Assembly: GCF_005405085.1 (NCBI RefSeq)
Contig: NZ_BJDJ01000013.1
Span: 32,004-96,003, forward strand
Direction of reading: 5' to 3'
From: Lactiplantibacillus daowaiensis
Lineage (GTDB): Bacteria > Bacillota > Bacilli > Lactobacillales > Lactobacillaceae
Length of the DNA stretch: 64,000 nt
Positions 34,230-43,006 of the stretch are shown piece by piece. Position 1 is the stretch's first letter; each line of letters begins with the position of its first letter. The notes under the pieces are model-generated. The model worked only from the letters and a program-made list of their open reading frames with translations. It had not been told where the DNA came from and searched no databases. Position numbers and translations under genes: made by a program.

Positions 34230-36029
34230 TTATTTACTGCGTGGTGCCTGTGGGTGTAAGACCGCCGCTTTTTGGGGAATCGTTTGGTCGCGACCGAGAT
34301 ACATCTGATAATACGGTGGGACATCGTTGATCAACTTTAAGAGTGATGCTTGTAACTCGGGTAATTGCGCGGGATCTAGGTTTGGCAGATCAGCAGCTGT
34401 AATGGCACCGTGAATCCCCGCGAACCGCTTGATCCGTTCAAGTAAGTAGCGAATATCATAGCGTGATGGATTCACTTCTAAGACGGCTTTATCAAAGTGT
34501 AAGAGGCCATAAACCGCTTCAAGTCCAGTGCGAACTGACGTTTCAACGGTGAAGACGACATCGTCATCAATTTCAACGAATTGTCCTAATAGGGCTAAGT
34601 TCGTGCAGCCAGCTGGAATCACTTTCGGTCGATCACCAAGTTGACGGGGCATAAATTGAGCGGTGCAATAAGGCATCATTGCCGTGGACATGTACGTATG
34701 TGCGAGTACCTCGTCTTTGATATCCAGCATACCGAGATGATAGAGCAATTCGGTCATGATCTCATCGCCGGTACAGTCCCACATCCGTTTCTTAATATAA
34801 TTGCCGACATGCTCACCATATAGGCCGTACCCCCAACCAACTTCTTCATCATCCGCTTGGTAAGGGAAGAATGGTTTGTGATGGATCTCAAAGGAGAGGT
34901 CCCAATTAGAATCTTTAAAGGTCATTAAGCCGCCGGTTCCGGCAGGACTACCTGATAAGCGCTCGATTCGTTTGAAGAATTCAGGATAACCTTTTACCGT
35001 TGGGAAGAATGAAATCCACTTGGTCTTATCGATCTGCCCTAAGAACTTTTCTGGATGGCCGAACTTTTCATCCTTTTTAGCTAAATTTTGCCAAATAGTG
35101 AACGTGCCCATGTCAGTGGTATCACGATTCGTCTTAGCAATCGTGTGGTTATCCCCAAAGGTACTGTTTTCACTGATTGAACCAGTAGTGACAAAGACCA
35201 GGTCTTGGGGGGCAACATCAATCGTTGCGGGCAAGTCGTCTTGGGTAGCAATGATTTGGTTGACAGTGTTGTGGTTGTCGTCAAAAGCTAAGTCAGTTAC
35301 TTTGAAATTATTGACAAAAGTAACCCCTTGATCGATTAGCCAGCGTTCGATCGGTAAGATAATGGCATCGTATTCATTATATTTCGTGTGAATAAAGCCT
35401 TCCAGGTATTCATGCCGAGTGATGAAGGTGAACCGTTGCCAGTAGCGCCGACATTCAATCACACTATGGTAGTGCTTAAAGGCCAATTGACTGTGGAAGC
35501 AAGTCCAAAAGTTGGTTTTGAAAAAGTCGGCATCAAAGAATTCATCTAAACTTTTATTGGCTAATTCCGCTTCAGAAGACCCGATAATTTTGCGCATGGC
35601 TTCTGCGTATTTAGGTGCCAACTTGTAATCGTGATAATGGCTGTCGATTTCACCTTGATTAATGATGACGCGGGCTTCACTGTGGATCGGTTCGTCGCGG
35701 TTAAAGTCAACGACGTCATCTAAGACGGTCCGGCCAGGATTCTCGAGTGATGGAATCTTACTACACAGATACCACAAACATTCCATATAAGGTTCCAGTT
35801 CCCGTTCAGCGCGGCATAAGTAACCGGCTGCACGCTTGGTGCCATCCATGGAACCGCCCATTACGGGTTTCTTTTCATAAATCGTGATATTACGGGCCGG
35901 CATTTGCGCGTCATCAATGAGAAAGGCTGCGGTTGCTAAACCGGCGATCCCACCACCAACAATATTGGCTCGGCGATCATCGATACCAGCTGGTTTTAAA
36001 GGACGATACATCGTTTGATAAATATCCAT
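34230..36029 (-). CDS. ohyA: Oleate hydratase (myosin cross-reactive antigen family)
   Basis: A 599-residue FAD-containing enzyme that adds water to the double bond of oleic and related unsaturated fatty acids, giving 10-hydroxy acids, a detoxification step in lactobacilli. The FAD-binding motif NIVGGGIAGLATAAFL starts near residue 22; EKKPVMGGSMDGTKR and the conserved CRRYWQRFTFITRHEYLEGF are family marks. GAAGG lies upstream of the ATG. A TetR gene lies immediately upstream in the same direction and probably senses fatty acids. Confidence 0.9.
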   Translation of the reverse strand: MDIYQTMYRPLKPAGIDDRRANIVGGGIAGLATAAFLIDDAQMPARNITIYEKKPVMGGSMDGTKRAAGYLCRAERELEPYMECLWYLCSKIPSLENPGRTVLDDVVDFNRDEPIHSEARVIINQGEIDSHYHDYKLAPKYAEAMRKIIGSSEAELANKSLDEFFDADFFKTNFWTCFHSQLAFKHYHSVIECRRYWQRFTFITRHEYLEGFIHTKYNEYDAIILPIERWLIDQGVTFVNNFKVTDLAFDDNHNTVNQIIATQDDLPATIDVAPQDLVFVTTGSISENSTFGDNHTIAKTNRDTTDMGTFTIWQNLAKKDEKFGHPEKFLGQIDKTKWISFFPTVKGYPEFFKRIERLSGSPAGTGGLMTFKDSNWDLSFEIHHKPFFPYQADDEEVGWGYGLYGEHVGNYIKKRMWDCTGDEIMTELLYHLGMLDIKDEVLAHTYMSTAMMPYCTAQFMPRQLGDRPKVIPAGCTNLALLGQFVEIDDDVVFTVETSVRTGLEAVYGLLHFDKAVLEVNPSRYDIRYLLERIKRFAGIHGAITAADLPNLDPAQLPELQASLLKLINDVPPYYQMYLGRDQTIPQKAAVLHPQAPRSK

Positions 36030-36110
36030 GTGAAACGACCTTCTTTGATTGGATTTATAACTTGGTTTAACGATAAGCCGCTAATGAGCTGAGGACAATT
36101 GACAAAAAAA

Positions 36111-36138
36111 GCGAACTGTCAAAATTTTGACAATTCGC
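36111..36138 (-). terminator. Palindromic terminator between tetR and ohyA
   Basis: GCGAACTGTCAAAA and TTTTGACAATTCGC form a 28-base palindrome with one mismatch. On the minus strand it is followed by TTTTTTT, so it should end the tetR transcript before ohyA. Its symmetry would also allow regulator binding. Confidence 0.7.
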
Positions 36139-36151
36139 ACCGATTGTAAAG

Positions 36152-36706
36152 TTATTCGGTGTATTGCTGGAGTGCTTTGCGGAAATCACCTTGAATTAAA
36201 ACGGCCGTTTGTGTGACCAAGTCTTGCGGGTCTGTCTTTAAGCCATCCTTGACCCAATCAAAAATCAACGCGATGAAGGCCAAACTATAAAAATGGGCAA
36301 TGAAATTTTTATGCTTAGCCGCAACGGTCAAGCCTTTAGCTTGGCGTTCAACGACGGCTAAAATATATTGGTAAAGTACCGTATAGATGTATTTTTCGAG
36401 TAAGTCGCGATAGGCGGATTGGTAAGTATTGATCACCAAGTATTGGTTTGCTTGAATGGCGAACATCACATTTAGAAATCCTTGTTGCCAGTTGTCGTAA
36501 TCAGCAACATTGGCCAGTGATTTAGCGGTCGCTTGTTTAGCCGTCCATTCAACGAGTTCATAAATATCGGCAAAGTGATTGTAGAAAGTTTGGCGCGTAA
36601 GCCCGCAATCATCCACGATTGCTTGAATGGTAATCTTGTCGACTGGGGTTTGCTGTAATTCTTGGATCAAAGCGGTTGATAAACGATCTTTAGTCGTGGT
36701 ATGCAT
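36152..36706 (-). CDS. TetR-family regulator
   Basis: A 184-residue protein. The helix-turn-helix is at residues 9-55 (TIQAIVDDCGLTRQTFYNHF), followed by a helical ligand domain of the DhaS-like type. It lies upstream of ohyA on the same strand, separated by a palindromic terminator, so ohyA must have its own promoter or depend on read-through. A role in controlling fatty-acid hydration is inferred from position only. Confidence 0.8.
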   Translation of the reverse strand: MHTTTKDRLSTALIQELQQTPVDKITIQAIVDDCGLTRQTFYNHFADIYELVEWTAKQATAKSLANVADYDNWQQGFLNVMFAIQANQYLVINTYQSAYRDLLEKYIYTVLYQYILAVVERQAKGLTVAAKHKNFIAHFYSLAFIALIFDWVKDGLKTDPQDLVTQTAVLIQGDFRKALQQYTE

Positions 36707-36856
36707 GGATAGATGGCCCTCCTACAAGTTAAGCTGGCACTAATTATACAATGGTTTAGTTAGTGGACGGAAGATTTTTATGAACAGGCTGTTTTTTAGT
36801 TGGACTTCCGCTATACTTAAAGGTGCATTTGTCACATTAGTCGGGTTACCCCGACT

Positions 36857-36893
36857 GCCTGGTTCGTAAACTTCCCAGGATAAAAAACCAAGA
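36857..36893 (+). ncRNA. preQ1-I riboswitch aptamer
   Basis: Stem P1 is CCTGG (36858-36862) with CCAGG (36875-36879), and encloses the 12-base loop TTCGTAAACTTC. The 3' tail ATAAAAAACCAAG follows directly. This matches the type-I preQ1 aptamer (stem-GGUUC...C..CCC-stem-AUAAAAAAC); the loop CTT (36871-36873) can form the pseudoknot with AAG (36890-36892). It sits 28 bases before the start codon of a nucleoside hydrolase. The loop ACTTCC is also complementary to the GGAGGT ribosome binding site with one G-U pair, suggesting translational control. Confidence 0.82.
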
Positions 36894-36920
36894 ACTTCAT
36901 GTTAATCGGAGGTAGGAGAA

Positions 36921-37910
36921 ATGAATGCAGCTCGAAATGTCATCATCGATTGTGATCCCGGTATCGATGATAGTCTGGCATTATTATTAGCGTTAAACTC
37001 ACCGGAATTAAATGTCGTGGGGATTACCATTGTTTGTGGGAATGTGCCCACGCATATCGGCGCTGAAAATGCGCTAAAAGTATTGGCACTAGCTGACCGT
37101 TTGGATATTCCCGTTTATATGGGTGCCAATCGACCGTTAGTCGTGAGCTATACGAGTGCGCAAGACACGCATGGCGATGATGGGTTAGGCAATAGCCATC
37201 TTCCGGCCGTGACTAAGGTGCACGCTGCACAAAATGCCGGTGCCTTTATTGAACAGACTTTGATTGAAGATCCAACTGTCTCAATCTTAGCCCTCGGTCC
37301 ATTGACGAATATCGCTGAAGCGTTACAGCGCGATGCGAGTTTGTTCAACCAAGTCGATCGGTTTGTCTTAATGGGTGGCAACTATCGAAGTCACGGTAAC
37401 TGTTCACCGGTCGCTGAATATAATTTCTGGTGTGACCCGGATGCCGCTAAAGTGGTGTTTGATTTAATGCCAGTCCCAATCGAAATGGTTGGGTTAGATG
37501 TCACTCGCAAGATCGTTTTAACCCCGAGCTTGCTAGCTTACGTTAAAGCGATCAATGCAGAAATGGGTGACTTTATTGAAAAAATCACGCGCTTTTATTT
37601 TGATTTCCACTGGCAATATGAACGGGTGATTGGGTGCGTCATTAATGATCCATTGGCAGTCGCTGTGATGATTGATCCTGAAATTCTTGGTGGCTTTGCG
37701 GCATATACGACCGTCGTCGCAACTGATGATGTGGCTCGAGGGCAATCAATCGTTGATGATCATGAGTTCTGGCATCGACCAGCGAATAGTCAAATTATGA
37801 CCGATGTTGATGTTAACACGTTCTGGCGCCTATTCTTAACACGGGTCGCTGGTGCCACTGATCCTGACTTGAGCACGACCCTCCATCAATTATTGGGAGG
37901 GCGCGCATGA
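36921..37910 (+). CDS. Nucleoside hydrolase, candidate queuosine-family nucleosidase
   Basis: A 329-residue inosine-uridine nucleoside hydrolase fold enzyme. The Ca2+-binding motif is D10-x-D12-x3-D16-D17 (DCDPGIDD), with VLMGGNYRSHGNCSPVAEYN in the active-site region. It hydrolyses N-glycosidic bonds of nucleosides. The preQ1-I riboswitch upstream and the overlapping ECF S-component gene suggest that its substrate is queuosine or a related deazapurine nucleoside, like Clostridioides difficile QueK; this part is inference. GGAGG precedes the ATG. Confidence 0.85.
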   Translation: MNAARNVIIDCDPGIDDSLALLLALNSPELNVVGITIVCGNVPTHIGAENALKVLALADRLDIPVYMGANRPLVVSYTSAQDTHGDDGLGNSHLPAVTKVHAAQNAGAFIEQTLIEDPTVSILALGPLTNIAEALQRDASLFNQVDRFVLMGGNYRSHGNCSPVAEYNFWCDPDAAKVVFDLMPVPIEMVGLDVTRKIVLTPSLLAYVKAINAEMGDFIEKITRFYFDFHWQYERVIGCVINDPLAVAVMIDPEILGGFAAYTTVVATDDVARGQSIVDDHEFWHRPANSQIMTDVDVNTFWRLFLTRVAGATDPDLSTTLHQLLGGRA

Positions 37911-38458
37911 AAAAGCTTAAAACGCGCACGCTAACGTTACTTGCCTTATGTATTGCGTTAAACGTCGTCGGCAGTAATATCGCGTTGATGTTAAAATTAC
38001 CGATTTATTTAGATGCGATTGGGACAGTTTTAGCTGCGGCCGTTTTCGGTCCCCTTGGGGGGATGCTAGCTGGGGGCGCAACTGGGGTGATCATGGGGAC
38101 GATGGATTTATATTCGTTGTTCTTTATGCCAGTCCAACTGGTCATCGGGCTAGTCGCCGGTTTAGTTTATCGGCATGTCAAACCCGGGACGTTTCGACAA
38201 AATTGGTGGTTGGCCTTGGCGATTTCTTTGCCCGGGACCTTGCTTAGTACGTTGATTACGGTGATATTGTTTCATGGTATCACGTCATCTGGATCAAGTA
38301 TGCTAGTCCAAGTGCTATTAGGGACTGGGATGAGCAAACCGCTAGCGGTATTTTTGATTCAAATTGGGACCGACTATTTAGACCGTTTGATTACGGTATA
38401 TGTGGTCGCGTTAGTGTATCGAGCGCTACGATACAAATTGCCACAACAAATTAATTAA
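37907..38458 (+). CDS. ECF transporter S component (substrate-binding membrane subunit)
   Basis: A 183-residue protein with five or six membrane helices, which would use the shared EcfA/A'/T energising module encoded elsewhere. Marks are the pattern LPIYLDAIGTVLAAAVFGPL near residue 30 and GMLAGGATGVIMG after it. It overlaps the nucleoside hydrolase by four bases (ATGA), so the two are co-translated under the preQ1-I riboswitch. It does not look like classical QueT and is nearer to QrtT/CD3073-like S components by overall pattern. A terminator follows. Confidence 0.82.
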   Translation: MKKLKTRTLTLLALCIALNVVGSNIALMLKLPIYLDAIGTVLAAAVFGPLGGMLAGGATGVIMGTMDLYSLFFMPVQLVIGLVAGLVYRHVKPGTFRQNWWLALAISLPGTLLSTLITVILFHGITSSGSSMLVQVLLGTGMSKPLAVFLIQIGTDYLDRLITVYVVALVYRALRYKLPQQIN

Positions 38459-38470
38459 CTGATAATTGAC

Positions 38471-38497
38471 CGGCGTCCTGAAAATGGGCGCCGTTTT
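38471..38497 (+). terminator. Terminator of the preQ1-controlled operon
   Basis: CGGCGTCC pairs with GGGCGCCG around TGAAAAT, followed by TTTTTT. Confidence 0.8.
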
Positions 38498-38554
38498 TTA
38501 GTTAGGTTAAACTGGATTGAAGCTTTAGGAAGGAGGCTAACGATTAGGTCGGTT

Positions 38555-38762
38555 GTGCTTGCCGCTTCCGGTTGACCGGCATTTCATCCGCTATGGGGAC
38601 CGGACCAAGCCCGAGACCCGGTCTTGGCCCTCGCTTGAATGCCTTGCCAAACCACAAGTCATTCAAGACGGTCCAGCCTGTAAACGGCAAAGTTCGGCCG
38701 CTAACAGGCCTGGCATAGGCGATTTCATGCCGGCCAACCGGAAGCTGGTGAAGTGTTTTTTA
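38555..38762. repeat. Multi-hairpin structured intergenic element 1
   Basis: An outer stem pairs GCTTCCGGTTG and CCGGCAT (from 38564) with ATGCCGG and CAACCGGAAGC (to 38745). Inside lie three successive hairpins: GACCGG/CCGGTC (38598-38623), CTTGAATG/CATTCAAG (38634-38667) and CCAGCCTGT/ACAGGCCTGG (38673-38713). Eight T bases follow. The start CTTGCCGCTTCCGGT and the architecture are shared with the element at 50768-50970. No coding capacity is credible. Confidence 0.65.
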
Positions 38763-38871
38763 CTAATATGGACGATTCAATATTGATTAGATTAGAAACC
38801 GAAGTTAGTGTCATAAGATTAGAAGGCATTGGATTATGGGACATGTAAATTAAAAATATCAACATTTAGAC

Positions 38872-38902
38872 TTGACCCTAACGTAACGTCATCCTTTAAC
38901 CT
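38872..38902 (+). promoter_or_regulatory. MerR-type promoter of the TipA-like regulator
   Basis: TTGACC (38872-38877), a 19-base spacer, then TAACCT (38897-38902). The spacer contains the repeated ACGTAACGT characteristic of TipA/Mta-like operators. It implies autoregulation. Confidence 0.6.
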
Positions 38903-38929
38903 AGAAGATGTTGAAAGGGAGGAATGAAA

Positions 38930-39691
38930 ATGATTTACCAAATTACAGCACTGGCAAAGTTGGCCGGTGTGAGTGTGCGAACATTACGTTACTATGATCA
39001 GATTGGGTTATTGCAACCAGCGTATGTTGGTGACAATGGGTATCGTTACTATGAAACGCCACAAGTCGATCAACTACAACAAATCCGATTGTATCGCGCA
39101 ATGGGCGTGCCACTGGCACAAATCAAACCACTACTGGCCGCCGACGATGCGACAATCATGCCGACCTTGCAACACCAATACCAACAATTACTTGCTCAGC
39201 GTCAGCAGGTGGACCGGTTATTAGTGCTCGTCCAAGCGACGCTCGCGAGTCGTCAAGGAGGCGTAAAGATGACAGACAGTGAAAAATTTGCCGCCTTCAA
39301 ACAGCAGCAATTGGCGAATAATGAAGCGACTTATGGGGCCGAATTATCTGAAACTTATGACGCGCAGACTTTAAAGCAAGCGCGTGATCAATTTGCCAAT
39401 TTGAGTGCGGCCGACTATGCTGCGATGCAAACGGTTGAAGCTGATTTGATGACGCAATTAAAATCAGTTTTAACGACTGGTGACCTCAAAAGTGCGGCTG
39501 CTAAGAAGACGTATCAAGATCATCGTCAATGGCTAAGCTATAGGTGGCCAGATTATTCAGCGGCCAAACACCGTGGCTTGGCGATGATGTATCAGGCTGA
39601 TGACCGCTTTCAGGCGTATTATGATGCGCGAGCTGGTCACGGTGCCGGTGAGTTGTTAGCGCAAATTATCATGACCTATGCACAAGATTAG
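38930..39691 (+). CDS. MerR-family regulator with TipAS antibiotic-binding domain
   Basis: A 253-residue regulator. The MerR helix-turn-helix (YQITALAKLAGVSVRTLRYY) is at 2-70, a coiled coil at about 75-110, and a C-terminal TipAS-type globin-like domain from about 115 (GAELSETYDAQTLKQA...FQAYYDARAGHGAG). Such proteins bind peptide antibiotics or other hydrophobic compounds and activate their own promoter. ATG at 38930 is preferred over the one at 38924 because GGGAGG is then seven bases away. No efflux gene is in the same transcript; the riboflavin operon follows with its own promoter. Confidence 0.85.
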   Translation: MIYQITALAKLAGVSVRTLRYYDQIGLLQPAYVGDNGYRYYETPQVDQLQQIRLYRAMGVPLAQIKPLLAADDATIMPTLQHQYQQLLAQRQQVDRLLVLVQATLASRQGGVKMTDSEKFAAFKQQQLANNEATYGAELSETYDAQTLKQARDQFANLSAADYAAMQTVEADLMTQLKSVLTTGDLKSAAAKKTYQDHRQWLSYRWPDYSAAKHRGLAMMYQADDRFQAYYDARAGHGAGELLAQIIMTYAQD

Positions 39692-39771
39692 GTTTCTGAA
39701 TTACAACGGCAGGAAACGGTTACATTAGCAGTGCTAGCCTGGATTCATAAAACTAAATTTCAAAATCAGTG

Positions 39772-39801
39772 TTGACAATAGCCCTGGTTTATCGCTACAC
39801 T
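39772..39801 (+). promoter_or_regulatory. Riboflavin operon promoter
   Basis: TTGACA (39772-39777), 18 bases, then TACACT (39796-39801), just upstream of the FMN riboswitch. Confidence 0.65.
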
Positions 39802-39823
39802 GTTGCTTGAAAACTAAATACGA

Positions 39824-39953
39824 TTTCTTCGGGGCAGGGTGTAATTCCCGACCGACGGTGACAACGTGTTTAACGTTGAAGTCCGTGACCCACGTGCGCG
39901 TGGCTGATCCAGTGTAAGTCTGGAACCGACTGTAAAGTCAGGATGGGAGAAGA
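39824..39953 (+). ncRNA. FMN riboswitch (RFN element)
   Basis: The conserved segments appear in order: CTTCGGGGCAGGGTG, AATTCCCGACCGACGGTGAC, then AGTCCGTGACCC and a variable hairpin. TGGCTGATCCAGTGTAAGTC, TCTGGAACCGAC and AGTCAGGATGGGAGAAG follow. It controls the four-gene rib operon, with a terminator stem at 40052-40089 as expression platform. Confidence 0.96.
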
Positions 39954-40051
39954 AAATAAGTGCTGTTTGATCGAACTGGCACATCTTTTTAGTGAACCAA
40001 ATTTGGTTTATTTAGGTGTGACCACTGATGAAATCGGTTTAGCAACTCATA

Positions 40052-40089
40052 AACACCCCGTTATTTTTAAGATAGCGGGGTGTTTTTTT
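40052..40089 (+). terminator. FMN-riboswitch-controlled terminator
   Basis: AACACCCCGTTAT pairs with ATAGCGGGGTGTT followed by TTTTTTT, located between the riboswitch and ribD. Confidence 0.9.
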
Positions 40090-40104
40090 ATGGAGGTGCA
40101 CAAA

Positions 40105-41175
40105 TTGTTAGCAACAGATTATATGGCGTTGGCAATCGCGCAGGCCCAACGAGGCGGGCCTGCAACGTATACGAATCCACAAGTTGGGGCGGTCTTAGTC
40201 AAAGCTGGGCAAGTGATTGCTAGTGGTTATCACCAGCGATTTGGTGGTGATCATGCGGAAGTCGCAACCCTCAAACAAGTTACGGCAGCAATGGCGCAAG
40301 GGGCGACCTTGTATGTGACACTCGAACCTTGTAGTCACTTTGGTAAGACGCCACCGTGTTGTCGGCGGGTCGTGGCGGCTGGCATCAAAAAAGTGGTGAT
40401 TGGCCAACTAGATCCACATCCAATTGTTGCTGGGCGTGGTCGAGATTACTTACAGCAACATGGGGTGCAAGTTGAAACGGGCTGCTTAACCACGCAAGTT
40501 GAAGCCCTAAATCCGCATTATAACTGGTTTTATCGCCAGCAACGCCCATGGATCACGTTAAAAGCAGCCGTCACCATTGATGGCAAACTTAATGCTCAGG
40601 CACAGCAACGTAGTTTAATTTCTAATCAAGCCAGCTACTTGGATAGTCAGCAGCTACGCAGCCAATCGCAAGCTATCTTGATTGGTGCGCATACGTTAGC
40701 GGTCGATGATCCAGCGTTGACGGTACGGCTACAAGCGCTGGCCCATCCACCAGTGCGGCTTGTGTTAGCAACGACGAGTCAAGTGGCAGTGGGCAAACAA
40801 TTGGTAAAACCTAGTGACGTGCCAACGTACTTATTATGTCGACAGGCGACGGCCAACGATGCAATCGTGACCGCGGCACCAAATGTGCACGTGTTAATTG
40901 ACGACTGGACACCGGCAAAAATTAGCGCTTGGTGTGCCAAACAAGGCTGGCAATCACTGTTGGTTGAAGGTGGTAGTCAGGTGCAGGCTGAATTTGTGGC
41001 TGCTGGGTTAGTCGATGAAGTGATCTTGTATCTCGCACCCATGCTATTTGGTGGTCAAGCACTACCGCTAGTACAAGGGGTAGCGACGGCCAAGCCACTT
41101 CAATTTCAAGCACCGCGGCTAACGCAACTTGGTGACAATGTGAAGTTACAGTGGCAACGAAAGGTGGACGCATAA
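40105..41175 (+). CDS. ribD: Bifunctional riboflavin deaminase/reductase RibD
   Basis: A 356-residue enzyme performing the second and third steps of riboflavin synthesis. The deaminase domain has HAE at 50-52 and the zinc cysteines in TLEPCSHFGKTPPC. The reductase domain starts near residue 150 (RPWITLKAAVTIDGKLNAQ) with SLLVEGGSQVQAEF binding NADPH. The start is TTG at 40105, six bases after GGAGGTG; a frame extending upstream into the terminator is not coding. First gene of ribD-ribE-ribBA-ribH. Some related lactobacilli have lost this gene, whereas here it is intact. Confidence 0.93.
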   Translation: MLATDYMALAIAQAQRGGPATYTNPQVGAVLVKAGQVIASGYHQRFGGDHAEVATLKQVTAAMAQGATLYVTLEPCSHFGKTPPCCRRVVAAGIKKVVIGQLDPHPIVAGRGRDYLQQHGVQVETGCLTTQVEALNPHYNWFYRQQRPWITLKAAVTIDGKLNAQAQQRSLISNQASYLDSQQLRSQSQAILIGAHTLAVDDPALTVRLQALAHPPVRLVLATTSQVAVGKQLVKPSDVPTYLLCRQATANDAIVTAAPNVHVLIDDWTPAKISAWCAKQGWQSLLVEGGSQVQAEFVAAGLVDEVILYLAPMLFGGQALPLVQGVATAKPLQFQAPRLTQLGDNVKLQWQRKVDA

Positions 41176-41775
41176 ATGTTTACAGGAATTGTACAAACCC
41201 AAGGCAAGGTGACCCAAATTCAACACCAAGGCCAGACATTGCGGTTGACGATTACCGCACCCACCATCGTGACGCCAGATTTAAAGCTGGGCGATAGTAT
41301 CGCAGTTAATGGGGCGTGTCTAACGGCGACGACGTTAACCGACTCGACGTTTACTGTGGATGTCATGCCGGAAAGCGTGCGGCGGACTAACTTAGGCCAG
41401 TTGCATCCTGGTCAAGCGGTGAACTTAGAACGGGCGTTAGCAGCTAATGGTCGGTTAGATGGCCATTTTGTTTTGGGCCATGTGGATTATTTAAGTCAGC
41501 TAAAGCGCCGACAAGTCGATCAAAATGCCATTAAATTATGGTTCAGTTTACCGGCCGCATATCAAGCTTTAGTCGTTGAAAAAGGCTCAGTGGCCGTCGA
41601 TGGCGTTAGTTTAACCGTCGTCGCCGTCACAGCGACGAGCTTTGAAATCGATTTGATTCCACATTCACGCCTGATCACGACGTTAGGCGCGTTAAAAATC
41701 GGCGCCGCGGTCAATATCGAGACCGATATTTTAGGTAAATATTTGGCGAAGCAAACACAAGTTGAAGGGAAGTAA
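41176..41775 (+). CDS. ribE: Riboflavin synthase alpha chain
   Basis: A 199-residue protein made of two lumazine-binding repeats. The first begins [12 protein letters not shown] and contains VNGACLTAT; the second contains [11 protein letters not shown] and [11 protein letters not shown]. It dismutates dimethylribityllumazine to riboflavin. The start codon abuts the ribD stop with no gap. Confidence 0.95.
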   Translation: MFTGIVQTQGKVTQIQHQGQTLRLTITAPTIVTPDLKLGDSIAVNGACLTATTLTDSTFTVDVMPESVRRTNLGQLHPGQAVNLERALAANGRLDGHFVLGHVDYLSQLKRRQVDQNAIKLWFSLPAAYQALVVEKGSVAVDGVSLTVVAVTATSFEIDLIPHSRLITTLGALKIGAAVNIETDILGKYLAKQTQVEGK

Positions 41776-41780
41776 ATGAG

Positions 41781-42989
41781 ATGTCAGTTGAAAGTAAAGT
41801 TGAAGCTGCATTAGCTGTCTTAAAGCAAGGTGGCTTGATTATTGTTGCCGATGATGAATCACGTGAAGCCGAAGGCGATATGGTGGGATTAGCGGCGCAT
41901 GCCACAACGGCAACGGTGAATCGAATGATCACGTCGGCACGGGGATTATTGTGTTTGCCGGTCGCGCCCAGCATCGCGAAACGGTTGGACTTAGACTTAA
42001 TGACCACTAAAAGTCACGATGCCTTTGGCACTGCGTTTACCGTTTCGTTAGACCACCACACCACGACCACCGGCATTTCCGCCGCGGATCGGGCGACGAC
42101 GATTCGGCACGTGGCTGATCCGACGAGTCAAGCAGGCGACTTTTATCATCCCGGGCATATGTTTCCATTGATTGCCCGGGCCGGTGGGGTCTTAGAACGG
42201 CGTGGACATACGGAAGCGGCTGTTGATCTAGCTAAGCTGGCCGGTGTTACACCGGCAGCATATATTTGTGAAATTGTGAAAAAGAATGGTTTGATGGCGC
42301 GACGCAAGGATTTAAAGGCGTTGGCGGAAGGTTTGAAGATTCCGATGATCACGGTTGCTGATATCGTGGCTTACCGTGTGCGCCAGACTAATCCGACTTT
42401 GACTCAGCTTGACCCCGTTCAATTGCCCACCGCTCATGGTCAGTTCAACTTAACTGGGATGCAATTACCTGGTGATGCGCAATTACAATTGGCGTTGCAA
42501 CTGGGTGATTTAACAACGCCGGAACCAGTTTTGTTGCGGTTGCATTCGGAATGTTTGACTGGCGATGTGTTCGGGTCACAACGTTGTGATTGTGGTCAGC
42601 AGTTACAACAAGCGTTACAAACGATTGGTGAAACGGGTCGCGGACTCTTGTTGTATTTACGGCAAGAAGGTCGTGGCATTGGTTTGGCAAACAAGCTACG
42701 TGCTTATCACTTACAAGAACAAGGTGTCGATACGTACGATGCAAATGTGCAATTAGGATTTCAGCCGGATGAACGAGATTATGCCCAAGCCGCAGTGATG
42801 TTACATGCACTTGGCGTTACTAAAGTACGGCTGATGACTAACAATCCAGATAAAGTGACGCAATTAGCGGCGTACGGCATCGAGGTCGTTGAACGGGTTC
42901 CGTTAGAAATGCCTGCGAATACGCACGATGTACACTATTTACGGACCAAGCGCGACAAATTTCACCATCAATTATCGACAGAATTATAA
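41781..42989 (+). CDS. ribBA: Bifunctional DHBP synthase / GTP cyclohydrolase II
   Basis: A 402-residue fusion. The N-terminal DHBP synthase part (1-200) has [13 protein letters not shown] and the ribulose-phosphate-binding [11 protein letters not shown]. The C-terminal GTP cyclohydrolase II part has zinc cysteines in [20 protein letters not shown] and the catalytic [16 protein letters not shown]. It provides both starting compounds for riboflavin. Third gene of the operon. Confidence 0.95.
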   Translation: MSVESKVEAALAVLKQGGLIIVADDESREAEGDMVGLAAHATTATVNRMITSARGLLCLPVAPSIAKRLDLDLMTTKSHDAFGTAFTVSLDHHTTTTGISAADRATTIRHVADPTSQAGDFYHPGHMFPLIARAGGVLERRGHTEAAVDLAKLAGVTPAAYICEIVKKNGLMARRKDLKALAEGLKIPMITVADIVAYRVRQTNPTLTQLDPVQLPTAHGQFNLTGMQLPGDAQLQLALQLGDLTTPEPVLLRLHSECLTGDVFGSQRCDCGQQLQQALQTIGETGRGLLLYLRQEGRGIGLANKLRAYHLQEQGVDTYDANVQLGFQPDERDYAQAAVMLHALGVTKVRLMTNNPDKVTQLAAYGIEVVERVPLEMPANTHDVHYLRTKRDKFHHQLSTEL

Positions 42990-43006
42990 ACATGGAGGCA
43001 ATTAAA

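Noticed and set aside
38553..38786. Open frame within structured element 1
   Set aside because: It spans the hairpins of the repeat element and encodes no plausible protein; the palindromic plan explains the sequence better.
39692..40104. Coding frame continuing upstream of ribD
   Set aside because: It passes through the FMN riboswitch and its terminator, which must be untranslated.
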